Assembly: GCA_033063855.1 (NCBI GenBank)
Contig: CP093831.1
Span: 26,784,001 to 26,848,000, forward strand
DNA from: Smittia aterrima
Taxonomy: Eukaryota > Arthropoda > Insecta > Diptera > Chironomidae
Direction of reading: 5' to 3'
DNA: 64,000 nucleotides
Shown in pieces: positions 1 to 9,774 of the stretch. Positions within the stretch are counted from its first letter, which is position 1; the number at the start of each line of letters is the position of its first letter. Position numbers and translations under genes: made by a program. Under the pieces are notes generated by a model. That model was not told the origin of the DNA and ran no database searches. It saw only the letters and a program-made list of their open reading frames with translations.

Positions 1-172
1 TTTATGCAAATCGCTTTTGTAGTCTGCGGTTTCGTTTCGCGTGACCTTCACTCGCATTTATTTATTTAAACGAGCCGAGTTTGTTTGGCTCCCTCGTTCG
101 TTTGCTTTTTCTACGCGACTTTAAAACAGCAATTAATCTAAAAGCTAATCGGATTTTAATCTCATCCTGAAG

Positions 173-1249
173 GATAACACAACACCTTTGATTCTGGCGG
201 CTGCTGGCGGACACACGGCTTGTGTGTTAGAGCTACTCGAGCAAGGCGCTGACGTCAATGCAAAGCGAGTGGTAAAGCATCTCAAGTTACATGAAGTATC
301 TCGTGTTTCTCAAATTATTTCTTTAAAACAGACAGGCACGACTGCACTTTTCTTCGCGGCGCAAGGCGGCTTCATCGACATCACGAGAATTCTCCTCAAA
401 GCAGGCGCAACTGTTGACGTAGCGAGTGTCGATGGCGGGACAGCTTTGTTCGTTGCTTGCCAAGGCGGTCACACGAATATCGTCAAAGATCTGCTTGGTG
501 CTGGTGCCAATGTAAACGCTTTAATGAAGGTAAAGCTCAAGTGATTGACATGCGAGATTGAACGCGTGCATGAGACAACGTCACACAATCATGTGTTCAA
601 ACATAAACATTCGAAAATTAAAAATAATTTCTCTTGCGTAGGATCGTGCGACGCCTCTTTTTATCTCAGCACAGAACGGACATCGAACTGTACTTCTCAT
701 GTTATTAGCCGCCGGAGCTAACGCAGACGATCCGAGAAATGATGGAGCAACGCCATTGTGGATTGCTAGTCAAATGGGCAACGATCACATCGTGAAAGTG
801 TTGCTTCAAAATGGAGCCTACGTCGATTCAGTGAGAAACGATGGAGCGACTCCACTTTTTAAAGCTAGTCACAAAGGACATCACGCAGTTGTTCAAGAAC
901 TACTCAAATATCGACCTAACCTTGGACTTCTCCCGGTAAAGAAATAAATTATTTTCTCGAAGAAAAATTTATTAAATTTTCTTTTCTCCAACAGAACGGC
1001 GAGTCAGCTCTTCACGCTGCTGCGTTGTTCGGGCATCTTCCAATCGTCAAACAGTTAATATCAGCAGGTTCAGATCTCATGATGAAGAACCAAGACGGTC
1101 TAACGACACTTCAAATCGCAAAGCAACAGAAATACGTTTACGTCGTTGAATATTTGTTAGAGAAGGAAAGGGAAATCAGTTTACTTTGTAAAGGCATCGC
1201 TCAACTGCCGAGAACTCAAGTCAATAACGTAGCGAAAACCGTCGCATAA
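173..1249 (+). CDS. ANKRD29-like ankyrin-repeat protein, 3' part (4 exons)
   Basis: Four exons can be joined: 173-271, 332-529, 642-935 and 995-1249 (TAA at 1247-1249). All three introns (60, 112 and 59 bp) are phase 0 with GTAAAG donors and AG acceptors. The 281 residues form eight consecutive 33-residue ankyrin repeats, and exon borders fall on repeat borders (one, two, three and two repeats). Phrases such as TALFFAAQGG, DGATPLWIASQMG and NGESALHAA match my recollection of vertebrate ANKRD29 repeat by repeat, so this is probably its orthologue, a cytoplasmic scaffold of unknown role. The N-terminal coding exon must lie left of the window, because bases 1-172 show only intron and the acceptor CTGAAG. 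Intron 1 is a multiple of three and free of stops, so retention would insert 20 residues. Confidence 0.88.
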
Positions 1250-1640
1250 AACAGCTCGAAGCAAGTTTACCGAAACGTGTCTGCCAACAAAAGTTATTGT
1301 TACGATGGAATATTAGGATTTCAGGATAAAATTTTAAATTTCCTTTACTTCGGATTCTTCTGGTTACTTAAGCAAAAACCTGCTTCAGGCGAAGCATCAC
1401 TGATTACGTACAACAAGTTAAGCTGCAACTTCTCAGAGAGCTTTCAAAGCGCAAATTTTCTTCGTTTTGCTTCGAGACTTTATAATTTATGTTCCTTACT
1501 TTGTCGCAGGAAAATTATTTTCATCTTCAAAACTTTTATTTTTCTTGTCTTGAGCGTGAACGCTTAAACTTTAATTTATTTATGAAACATTTCTACCAAT
1601 TACAATTGTAAAATAAAAGAGAGAATAATAAAATTGTTAG
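1250..1640 (+). other. 3' UTR and polyadenylation signal of the ankyrin gene
   Basis: After the stop codon the sequence is AT-rich and non-conserved, with an AATAAA signal at 1612-1617. An open frame of about 96 codons lies inside (1277-1567), but it begins at a non-ATG codon and has no recognisable composition, so it is treated as UTR. Confidence 0.6.
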
Positions 1641-4600
1641 CATCGAATGAAAAAGCTTTCGCATTGTTGATTGTTAATTCAATCGACGCCCTGTGGAGAA
1701 TGGAGAGTAATTACGGATTAAGTACAGCTCGCCGAAAGCTCGTCGCTAACTGGCCCGTTAGTTAGTTTATGTGTTTCGTTGGTGGAGCTGACGGAGCGAA
1801 CATAAAAACTTTTTACGAGGTTTTTATAGTCTTTTGAGCTTGGTAAAGTCGAGGGACAACAATTTTCATGTTAGTGAAAGTAGAGGCAAAGAGCCCACTC
1901 ATAAAACGTTGAAGCAGAGAATGTTTGGCTTTTATTTTCGGTGGCACGTCACATAAATTACAGGAAAAAAAAGTTTCGCTTTTTAAGGTTCAAAGGAAAA
2001 TATTCAAGTGACGGATTTATGTTCGCTGATAAAACGAAGAAATCGATGAAGGTTTCTCGAGGCTCGTAGATTGAAATTATCAGCCTGGCAGGATCGTCTA
2101 TTCCACGAGTAACAAATTCTTTCTTTATTTAAATTTATTTTCCTCCTAACGATGGACCGGCTTAAAGTTCGAGGGAAACTTTTTCCTCTCTCGCTCGACA
2201 TTAAATGAATATTTCATCGTAAATGGCCAGAACTCTTCGTTGGAGCTTGACAGAAGGCGAAGAAAACCAATTTTCCCTTCTTTACAACTAAATGAAACTT
2301 CAATTCCTCAACAACACGCACCCTCGCTGACTTTCCTCTTGTGCAGGTAGAGCACATTAAGATGGAAACCATTTTCTTCCTTCATCTAATATCTTTGCTA
2401 AGAATATCATAATTTATCGCTTGTTTCTGGGGAGAATCTTCGCTTCGTTTTAATGGGAATTTCGGGTTTTAAGAGTTGAGTTGTGTGAGATGTAAACCAA
2501 ATGATAAAAAGAAGAGTTTACATTTCTCGCGGAGAAAGTTTTGTCAATTGATCGTTGAAGAAATTTTCATTTGAAATTCTCTGGAAAATGGGAAATTCCT
2601 TTGCAAGCAAAAATATTTTTCTCTCACAACAACGAATCGGTTCACTCTCTTCCTCTCATTTCTCCCTCGAAATCAACCCTCGCCTCGCTTCGTTTCGCAG
2701 GGAAATCTTCTCTCGCTCAGTAGCTCATAGATTTTCACTTGCAAAAGTCATTTTCTTTCGGGTTTTCGCTTTTCCGGGTCTATTGTGAATAATAACTTCT
2801 CATCTATTCTCCTCTCGCATGTTTTGCTATTTCGGAAGCGACGAACACAAAAAAAAGTATCAAATTCTGCTCCGGCATTTCCCTCTCGAGTGTTGCGGCG
2901 GAAGATAATTTTCCATTCAGAAACCGACTCCACTTTAAATTTATTGATTGAGCGAACGCTTCAATCAAGTGCCGGCTTTAATCGAAACCGGAGTTTTCGC
3001 TGTGCAAACAACGAATCCAACTCGACAGCATGGAAATGTGTCTTCAAGTTCGAGAACAATGGAGTTCGACCCCATTGGCAATAATGCCAACAATTAAGGA
3101 TTAATCAGGATTACTTCTCTTCCGAAAATAACATAAAAATGTGCAGAAAAATAGTGCCATAAAAATTTATTATGTATGAGAAGTGAGAACGATGTAAAGC
3201 ATTCCGAGCAATGAATTCTGGAACTCGACATCTTAATTCTCGTTTTGCACGTTTCGAGGAAATAAAAGTTGTGCAAGGAAAGTGAATGTAAGCTGCAGAA
3301 TGTTTCTGAAAAATTGATAAAACTTTCTTCTCACGGGCTTCATGTGATTTTAATTAATGTCCTCGAGAAAATGGCGCAATCCAATTTTTAAAGTGAAAAT
3401 GCTTTTTCTTTTTGTGGTAAAAAGTAAAAACGGAGGAAAATGAATCCAAGTGCAGAGCAGAAAGTTTTCAATTGCGGATTATCACAAAGTGTAATTACCT
3501 CTCTTGTGATTAATGCGCTGCAGATTAAAAATAATTAGTTTCGTTTATAAAGCGAGCGATGCAGAGTGTTTGACGTTTTAAAAGCTGAATGAATGGATTA
3601 AGGAATAAGCTTCGAGAAACATTTTGAGGTAAGAAATTTATTGAAGAGCTTAATTAATCAGAAAATAAAACTTCCGCTCGGTTGGACACCAAAAACTAAT
3701 TCTTTCCCTTCGTTGAAAGAAATTTTGATTAAAATTTTATGAAATCAAGCGGGAAAGGTCTCACATTCCTTTTTTAACGAGAGAGAGGAGAGAGGGGAAT
3801 GTAATCCGCGTGAAAAATCTGAGTGACAACGTTTTGATTGAAGTTTGATGTGAGATATCCTCAAGTTCATGCATAACATTAGCATACAAATTTAAATACA
3901 TTTTGCGGGTGACGCAAGGATTTTAGGGAATTCTGCGTGTTGATAATTTCCGCATGAAAAGTTTCTTCAATGAAAATTACACATTTGTATGACAACCTTC
4001 CAACCCAACCCACAGACAGCACTGAGCATGAGAGACTTTTGTGTGATGACTTGAATAAATCATGAGGTTAAACACAGAACTGAAACATCAACACAAAACG
4101 CAATCACAGTCTCGACCACGGACGAGGAACCACCGGCAATGTTTATTCATCTCACTGTTTGTCTGAGTTTCATCAAAGACCGAAATCTTCTTAAAACATT
4201 TTCTGTTTCAATTCGAGTTCGCTTCCGGCGACACAGCTCGTTCTAATAAAACACAAAACTTTGATCGATAAAAATTAGGATCTCGCTTATCTGCTGATTC
4301 AGAGGAAAATTCCTTGTTTCTGTTGTGCGCTCGCATAATTCAATTAAGTTCAGTAGAAAGGAAAATTGGTTTTTCTTCATCTCTTCGAACGGGTCAGGTC
4401 AACGTAAAAAAACTAAAATTCAATTATCGATCGATTCATTTTGTCGTCGTCCCCCAAACAAAAATCTCTTTCATTATTCATTGAATTTCATAAACAAACA
4501 AGAAAGTTTATTACAATGCGACGAACAAATTGACAAGACGGAAATTACATTACGCATTTTCGATTAATTTAAATTTGTTTGGTTGTGAGGGCTCACCTCG

Positions 4601-4692
4601 ATGATAAATCCATTTACGTTCAAATAAATTGAATCCTAATTGCCTTAATTACCTTTAATGCTAATAATCTCATGTAATGCAATTATTTCCAG
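1641..4692. other. Non-coding stretch, no gene seen
   Basis: Only short chance frames of 60-100 codons are present, with no initiator context, domain or splice logic linking them. It probably holds the intergenic region and the upstream 5' UTR or promoter of the longest sickie transcript, but no promoter element could be assigned with confidence. Confidence 0.5.
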
Positions 4693-4774
4693 ACTTTTGA
4701 AAGTCGCCGCGGGGGAGAAAACCTGCTGAATCATCATGGGCGATAAAAAGGTTTCGTCTAGAGAAACTCTTGAG
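4693..4774 (+). CDS. sick: Putative alternative 5' coding exon of sickie
   Basis: A well-formed small exon: acceptor TTATTTCCAG ends at 4692, an ATG in good context (TCATCATGG) lies at 4736-4738, and the donor GAG|GTGAGT begins at 4775. It encodes MGDKKVSSRETLE and leaves phase 0. The CH-domain exon at 33014 accepts phase 0, which would give ...SRETLE|IYTEWANYY, a short N-terminus instead of the long Ser-rich one at 18032. The presence of an acceptor implies an upstream 5' UTR exon. If right, sickie starts before 4.7 kb and the secreted-peptide array at 5.7-12.2 kb is nested in its first intron. It could instead be the first exon of some other gene; only the phase and sequence style link it to sickie. 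Confidence 0.45.
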
Positions 4775-5699
4775 GTGAGTTCAATCATTTTTTGTATCTT
4801 CAGACGAGACACGACGAGACAAGTCGTAAATCATAAGCTTCAAGTTCAAGGGAAGTTCGTGTGACGACTTGAGAATTAGTGGACTCTCAGACGAGAGAAA
4901 TCTTCCTCAGCTCAAAAACAAATAAACAAAGAAAGAAGTTTGGAATTTAAATGAATTTTCATTTCAACTGAAAAAAAGAAAAGAAGAAAATTTTCACTGA
5001 CAGCTTCGCAATTTCATTCGAGAAGTTCAAGACTTTTCACTCCGGAAAGCAATGAAAATGGAAACTCGGAAAACTCGTGTCGTGTTAACAATCAAGTTTC
5101 ATCTTCCTGTCGAACGAAAAAAAGGTTTTTCAAAAAGAACGGAACAAATAAACATTGGTTGAAGTTAAAGGGGAAGAGGAAACCTAATTTTCACAATCAA
5201 ACTTTTGCTACGACAGAAAAGAAACTTCAACAAAAAGGGAAAACAAACAAAATGCATTCACTCTCTCTCGCCTTAAAATGATCCATTTGCTGTGATCCAA
5301 TTTGGCTTTCGAGCCGTAGACCGTCTCATAAATTGCTTCATTTTATTCCCTTCTCTGTATTCTAACCTCGTACAGAGCAGAGCTCAACCCCATCGATTGC
5401 CAACGAGGAAAACTTTTTCTTCTTCTTGCTTTGAGATGTTAATGTAATTTACAACTTTCTTTTTTCACATCAGAGTTTCCTGTTTTTTTTTTGTGTGTTT
5501 GGAACATTTCGAGGTTTATGGTTATTCGTGATGTTGAAGGCGGAAAATGGGTTTTTCATTCTGGGCTGCAGTTTGAAGTTTTGCGTTTGAGTTTTACTCT
5601 CGAGAACATTTAAAAATTGTTGGGAGAATTTTTGCTTATCACGACTCGTGATTCACGAAATTATTTCTCCGCGCATTTGTTTATTTGAGCTTGAAGAAA
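4775..5699. other. Intron or spacer before the secreted-peptide array
   Basis: AT-rich sequence with no open frame of note. The promoter of the first secreted-peptide gene must lie near its right end, but a clear TATA box or the GTTATCA element of the later copies is not seen here. Confidence 0.45.
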
Positions 5700-5975
5700 A
5701 TGGAAGTGAAAGTGATTTTCATTGTTTTGATTTTGATGCAATTTGTGTGTTCACTACCAACGATTGACAGCTTTGGAGAGGGCGAGAGACACTCTGAAGT
5801 CGGTAAAACCATTGAGCAATGCTTTCGTCAAGCTGGGGACTCACTTATTCCGACGGAATGCCGTAAAAAGAATAATAGGACACCTCCAAATATTCGTCAG
5901 AGAAGCCAATTTCATAATGAAATTCATAAAATTGCATTGAGTTGGCCAAGAACAGAAAGGCCACAAATCGAATAA
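5700..5975 (+). CDS. Secreted Cys-pair peptide 1
   Basis: 91 residues starting at ATG 5700 (GAAGAAAATGG). Residues 1-20 are a signal peptide (MEVKVIFIVLILMQFVCSLP). The mature part carries the family core QCFRQAGDSLIPTEC, two cysteines 13 residues apart that may form a single disulphide, then a basic, Arg/Lys/Asn-rich tail. It is the first of eleven tandem paralogues, all on this strand. Unlike copies 3-6, 9 and 11, no donor is evident before the stop, so it appears to be single-exon. A polyA-type sequence AATAAAG at 6017-6023 is shared with the 3' flank of copy 3. No known family recognised; small secreted effector, immune or salivary peptide are all possible. Confidence 0.75.
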   Translation: MEVKVIFIVLILMQFVCSLPTIDSFGEGERHSEVGKTIEQCFRQAGDSLIPTECRKKNNRTPPNIRQRSQFHNEIHKIALSWPRTERPQIE

Positions 5976-6199
5976 TTGTTAACTTTTAATTATCAGAGAA
6001 GTTGCCATTGACCTTAATAAAGTCTTTCCAATCAAAATAATTTTTTAAGGCGTACGCGTTTATAAATAAACGCGATAATAGTTCATCAGTCACAATCATC
6101 CAGTTCTTCCTGGTTCACAAATTGCTATCAAAAGAAATTTGCTTTCTTCATAACAAATTATTTCTGATCGTTGCATTCAATAATTTGAGCTCAACGAAC

Positions 6200-6412
6200 A
6201 TGGACGCGAAGTTGAAAGTTATTTTGATTTTAGTTTTAATTCAAATTGTGTCTTCATTGCCAATTGGAAAGCGAGGAGATGAAGTCACCTCTCAATGCTT
6301 TTGCAAACGTCATGAGCTAATCATTCCGTGCAAGTGTCCGATAGACAGCTCCAACTGGACAGTGATTCGGTCGTCAGCAACTCACAAGGCTTCATTCAAA
6401 GATGCTCTTTAG
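6200..6412 (+). CDS. Secreted Cys-pair peptide 2 (rearranged)
   Basis: 70 residues from ATG 6200, in the context GAGCTCAACGAACATGG shared by the family. The signal peptide is MDAKLKVILILVLIQIVSSLP. The Cys core is altered to QCFCKRHELIIPCKC, giving four cysteines instead of two. Immediately after the last cysteine the DNA becomes homologous to the second exon of copies 3, 4 and 6 (the block around GACAGCTCCA), read in a different frame, giving CPIDSSNWTVIRSS. The copy thus looks like a deletion that joined exon 1 directly to exon 2 sequence and switched frame. It may be a functional variant or a decaying copy. Confidence 0.6.
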   Translation: MDAKLKVILILVLIQIVSSLPIGKRGDEVTSQCFCKRHELIIPCKCPIDSSNWTVIRSSATHKASFKDAL

Positions 6413-6520
6413 TTTACGTACTAATTAAATAATCTCGCATAGTTAATTAATCTCACCAATCATCTATTTCAATCTGGGTCGAGAATCGTTATAACAAGAA
6501 CTTTGTTTTCCTGATTCAAA

Positions 6521-6884
6521 ATGTTCATTCACTTCTGTGAGCTCAACAAACATGGAAGCAAAATTGAAAATAATTTTTTTTTATTTTTGATCGAATTTGT
6601 ATCGACTTTGCCGACTGAAGATAATGTTACAATTCAATGCTTTCAAAAAGTTGGCCAAATAATTATTCCCACTAGATGTACAGCAAAGATTATGCAGTCG
6701 AAAAATATTCGCGACATAAAAGGCTTACATGATCAGGTTTACATGATTGGGATCAGAAAAGGTAGCGCCACAGAATTCAAAAAAGTCTTTTTGATTCATT
6801 AAATTTTATAATTTAGCCATTAGAAAAGGAGAAGTTAGATTTGCCGCGGCAAGGGCCCGAGAGACAGCTCCAGCTGGACAGTAA
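6521..6884 (+). CDS. Secreted Cys-pair peptide 3 (frameshifted signal region, 2 exons)
   Basis: Exon 1 ends at 6761 (AAAAG|GTAGCG) and exon 2 runs 6817-6884 after TTATAATTTAG, with a 55-bp intron in phase 1. The core is QCFQKVGQIIIPTRC; exon 2 ends ...ARARETAPAGQ then TAA, as in copies 4-6. The family ATG (6552, ACAAACATGGAAGC) is out of frame with the mature part: its frame hits TGA after a run of nine T at 6574-6582. The frame that contains the core is open from ATG 6521, giving a poor but hydrophobic leader (FFLFLIEFVSTLP). Either a homopolymer indel has broken the copy, or it is an assembly error, or translation starts at 6521. Confidence 0.5.
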
Positions 6885-7208
6885 TCGCTTATCAGAAACT
6901 GAGAAAAATTCTTTCAAATTTAATGACTTTTAGATTTTGAAATATTGTAAAAATAAATTTAATTTCATAACTCCAAATGTTGATAACTAAAAATTATCAA
7001 AGAAATGTCCATTAACTTAAATAAAGTCTTTTCAATCAAAAAAAATTTTTTCAATGATTGAGATGACGGTTCATCATTCTCGTAATCATCCAGTTCTTAC
7101 TGGGTCGCCAATCGTTATCATAAAGACTTTGTTTCCCACTTGCGATTTATTTTTTATAAAATACATTCTCATTCATAAAATGCATTCTCTTCTGTGAGCT
7201 CAGTGAAA

Positions 7209-7580
7209 ATGGAAGTAAAATTTATAATAGTTGTAGTTTTAATTTTGATCAAATTTGCATCGACATTTCCAACTGAAAACAAGTTAACAGTTCATCAGTG
7301 TTTTCGGAACGTTGGTGAAACAATTATTCCAACAAGATGTAATTCAAAGATTAAGCATTCAGACAATGTCCGCGAAAGAAAAAACTTGCATGATTATGTG
7401 GCAGCTAGGGATCTTGATATTGTAACGAAAAGGTAACTCAACAAAATTCAGATAAGTCCTTTTTAAGTTTTTAATAATTTTTAATTTAGCGACGAACTGG
7501 ATTTAAGTTTTATGATAAAAGCACCACCAGCTGATTCAATTTTACTTAGTGCCAGTGAGACACCTCCAGCTGGGCAGTGA
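7209..7580 (+). CDS. Secreted Cys-pair peptide 4 (2 exons)
   Basis: Exon 1 is 7209-7432 from ATG 7209 (GTGAAAATGG); exon 2 is 7490-7580 (TGA). The 57-bp intron has AAAAG|GTAACT and TTTAATTTAG borders, phase 2, giving 104 residues. The signal peptide is about residues 1-19 (MEVKFIIVVVLILIKFAST), then FPTENKL and the core QCFRNVGETIIPTRC. Exon 2 encodes a hydrophobic-acidic tail ending SETPPAGQ, matching ARETAPAGQ of copy 3 and supporting the spliced model over the shorter unspliced frame that stops at 7436. A GTTATCA (reverse GATA) site sits 89-95 bp upstream of the ATG. Confidence 0.75.
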
Positions 7581-7781
7581 TTCGGTCATAAGCAGCTCAC
7601 AAAATTTTGTTCAAAGATTCTCTTTAGTTTTCAACGTTCCAATTAAATAATCTTGCATAGTTCAATAATCTCATAAATCATTGAGTTTTCTCTGGTTCGC
7701 GAATCGTTATCACAAGGACTTTGTTTTCCTCATGCGATCAATTTTTTATAAAACACATTCTCTTCTGTGAACTCAGTGAAA

Positions 7782-8102
7782 ATGGAAGTAAAATTTAAAA
7801 TAGTTTTATTATTATTTTTGATCGAATTTGCATCGGCATTTCCAACTGAAAACAACTTATCATTACGATGCTTGCGAATTGTTAGAGGAACACAAATTCT
7901 AATTAACTGTTCGGAAATGAATACGTATGAAAACGAGACTCGCCTGATGATGGCAATGACGTAAAAATTTTTTACTTAGCAATTAAAAATAGAAAACTAC
8001 TTAATAAACTTTATAAATTAATAATACAGACAAGTGGAAACGGAAAAGTTTGATTCTATCTTCGCAAGGGACCGAGAGACAACAACAGATGAACAGCAGT
8101 AA
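7782..8102 (+). CDS. Secreted Cys-pair peptide 5, diverged (2 exons)
   Basis: Exon 1 is 7782-7960 and exon 2 is 8030-8102; the 69-bp intron (GAC|GTAAAA, AATACAG) is phase 2 as in copy 4, giving 83 residues. The signal peptide resembles copy 4 (MEVKFKIVLLLFLIEFAS). The core has drifted to RCLRIVRGTQILINC: the cysteine spacing is kept but the IIPT motif is lost. The second exon ends FARDRETTTDEQQ, aligning with the ARETxPAGQ tail. The unspliced frame stops at 7964. The core divergence suggests relaxed or altered selection. Confidence 0.65.
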
Positions 8103-8151
8103 ATTAAATGACCTTGAAATTTAAAAATTATAGAAAAAAAATTATTTGACT

Positions 8152-8400
8152 TTTGATCTTGATAACGCTACAATTTTGTTGACACATTCTCGGAAATCGT
8201 TGTAATCAATTGTCAATCTGACTTCATTCAATTTGAACTTTAAAAGAACTTAAGACAGCTTAGAACTATGTAGTTGTTGAAATGAAAAGAAAATATAACA
8301 GCAATTGAATTTAAATAAAAAAAATTAATTTATTGAGATGGAAATGGATTCTACCTTTGCACGAGAGACGGTGTCGCTCGCTATTCAGAAGAGTAAATCG
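8152..8400 (+). pseudogene. Distal promoter block and exon-2 relic of a lost array copy
   Basis: 8152-8246 carries the repeated block containing TTGATAACGCTACA and TTGACACATTCTCGGAA that stands upstream of copies 8, 9 and 10. It is followed at about 8338-8375 by sequence close to exon 2 of copy 5 (GATTCTACCTTTGCA then CGAGAGAC) but with no exon 1 before it. A plausible reading is a deceased paralogue between copies 5 and 6. The open frame from 8338 runs into copy 6, but it is not expected to be its N-terminus because the conserved family ATG with signal peptide lies at 8554. Confidence 0.4.
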
Positions 8401-8553
8401 GCAAGAAAAACTCATAAGATCTCAATAAATATTCTCTTACTTTTCACTTATCTCAAATCATTTAGCCCTCTCTGGTCGCGAATTGTTATCATAACAAATT
8501 TGCTTTTCTCTTGCGAAATATTTTGCGCATTCACATTTGGAAGTTCAGTGAAA

Positions 8554-8901
8554 ATGGATGTAAAAATCAAAATTATTTTAGTTCTCTTAATTTTGATAAA
8601 GTTTGTATCAACATTTCAAACTGAAAAAAATATTACATTGCAATGCTTTCGAAACGTTGGTGAAACTATTATTCCAACTAAGTGTCTGAGAAGGATTCCG
8701 CACACAAACGATATTCGACAGAGAGTAAAATTGCAGAAATATGTGAGACGTCGCAAAATGCAACGCAAACATAAACAAAGTGCAACACAACCATCAAAAG
8801 TGCGTTAAGTTAAATATTTGGACTATTTAGTAATTCAATACTTATTAAATTTTATGATACAGATCTCAAGTGCCCGAGAGACAAGTACGACTGGACAGTA
8901 A
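8554..8901 (+). CDS. Secreted Cys-pair peptide 6 (probably 2 exons)
   Basis: Exon 1 is 8554-8799 and exon 2 is 8863-8901; the 63-bp intron (TCAAAA|GTGCGT, GATACAG) is phase 0, giving 94 residues. The donor is weak, but splicing restores the family ending SARETSTTGQ followed by TAA. Unspliced, the protein would stop at 8808 (84 residues). The signal peptide is about MDVKIKIILVLLILIKFVST; the core is QCFRNVGETIIPTKC; then a strongly basic tail (RRRKMQRKHKQSATQP). The proximal element GGTCGCGAATTGTTATCA ends at 8491, 62 bp before the ATG. Confidence 0.72.
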
Positions 8902-9084
8902 GCGCTTATCAGCAACTCACAAGATTTCATTTGAAGACAATCTTTAAAATAAAATGTTTCATGTAAATATTCTCGCAGTTTTTACTAATCTCAAAGCATC
9001 CAGCTCTCTCTACGCGTGAATCGTTATCAAAAATAAATCTCACGCAAAATATTTTGCGCATTCATATTTGTAAGTTCAGTGAAA

Positions 9085-9312
9085 ATGGATGTAAAAATCA
9101 AAATTATTTTAGTTCTTCTAATTTTGATAAAGTTTGTACTAACAATGCCAAATGAAAATATTGCAACTGAGCAATGCTTTGAAAAATTTGATGAATCGAT
9201 TATTCCAACAAAGTGTCAAAGAGAGATTTTAAAACATAAAAAGCGTTTAGAAAACATTCGCAGAAGAAAAATTTTTCATGATAATATTCTTATTCTGGAT
9301 ACTCATAAGTAG
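9085..9312 (+). CDS. Secreted Cys-pair peptide 7
   Basis: 75 residues from ATG 9085 (GTTCAGTGAAAATGG). The signal peptide is almost identical to copy 6. The mature part starts MPNENIATEQCF, with the core QCFEKFDESIIPTKC, then a basic helical-looking tail ending FHDNILILDTHK. A TAG stop follows; downstream a TTGTTATCAG acceptor-like site and sequence homologous to exon 2 of copy 9 persist, but that reading is closed here. The copy has therefore lost, or never had, the second coding exon. A GTTATCA site lies at 9023-9029. Confidence 0.75.
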   Translation: MDVKIKIILVLLILIKFVLTMPNENIATEQCFEKFDESIIPTKCQREILKHKKRLENIRRRKIFHDNILILDTHK

Positions 9313-9537
9313 AGAAAAAAATACATAATAAAAAATTGGTAGGAAAAAAAATTAAAAAAAATGAAAAAACATTTATTTAATATTCTTTGTTATCAGTGAC
9401 CTCCCTATGACAGTGAAAGGAGAAATTGACTAATTTTCTGTTGGAAAACAAGATACAGAAAATAGCCAATCAGCGAAAATTATTCGGGAAAGATTTCTCA
9501 AAAAAAAAATGTCGAAATAAATTTTTTGAATTAATTT

Positions 9538-9636
9538 GACTTTTGACTTTGATAACGCTACAAATTTGCTGAAACATTCTCGGAAATCGTTGTAATTAAT
9601 TTGCAATCTGACTTTATTTAACTTGACCTTTAATTA
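9538..9636 (+). repeat. Distal promoter-block repeat upstream of copy 8
   Basis: A roughly 95-bp block with TTTGATAACGCTACA and ACATTCTCGGAAATCG; other copies start near 8152, 10409, 11086 and 12180. Each contains a GATA motif. It lies about 240 bp before the ATG of copy 8. Confidence 0.6.
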
Positions 9637-9774
9637 AAACGTTTGATTTAAATATTCTCGAACTTTTCACTAATCTCAAATCATCCAGCCCACTCTGGTC
9701 GCGAATTGTTATCAAAAATTTTGCTTTCCTTATGCGAAATAATTTGCTCATTCACATTTGTAAGTTCAGTGAAA

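Noticed and set aside
1277..1567. 96-codon open frame after the ankyrin stop
   Set aside because: It begins at a non-ATG codon, has no domain, and sits between the stop and polyA signal of the ankyrin gene.
5685..5699. TTG/GTG starts a few codons upstream of several peptide genes (5685, 7194, 7767, 9079, 11793)
   Set aside because: Eukaryotic initiation at TTG or GTG is unlikely, and the conserved ATG follows within 15 bases in good context.
8338..8553. N-terminal extension of peptide copy 6 from ATG 8338
   Set aside because: It would remove the signal peptide from the N-terminus; the conserved family ATG lies at 8554 and the upstream part is an exon-2 relic and promoter.
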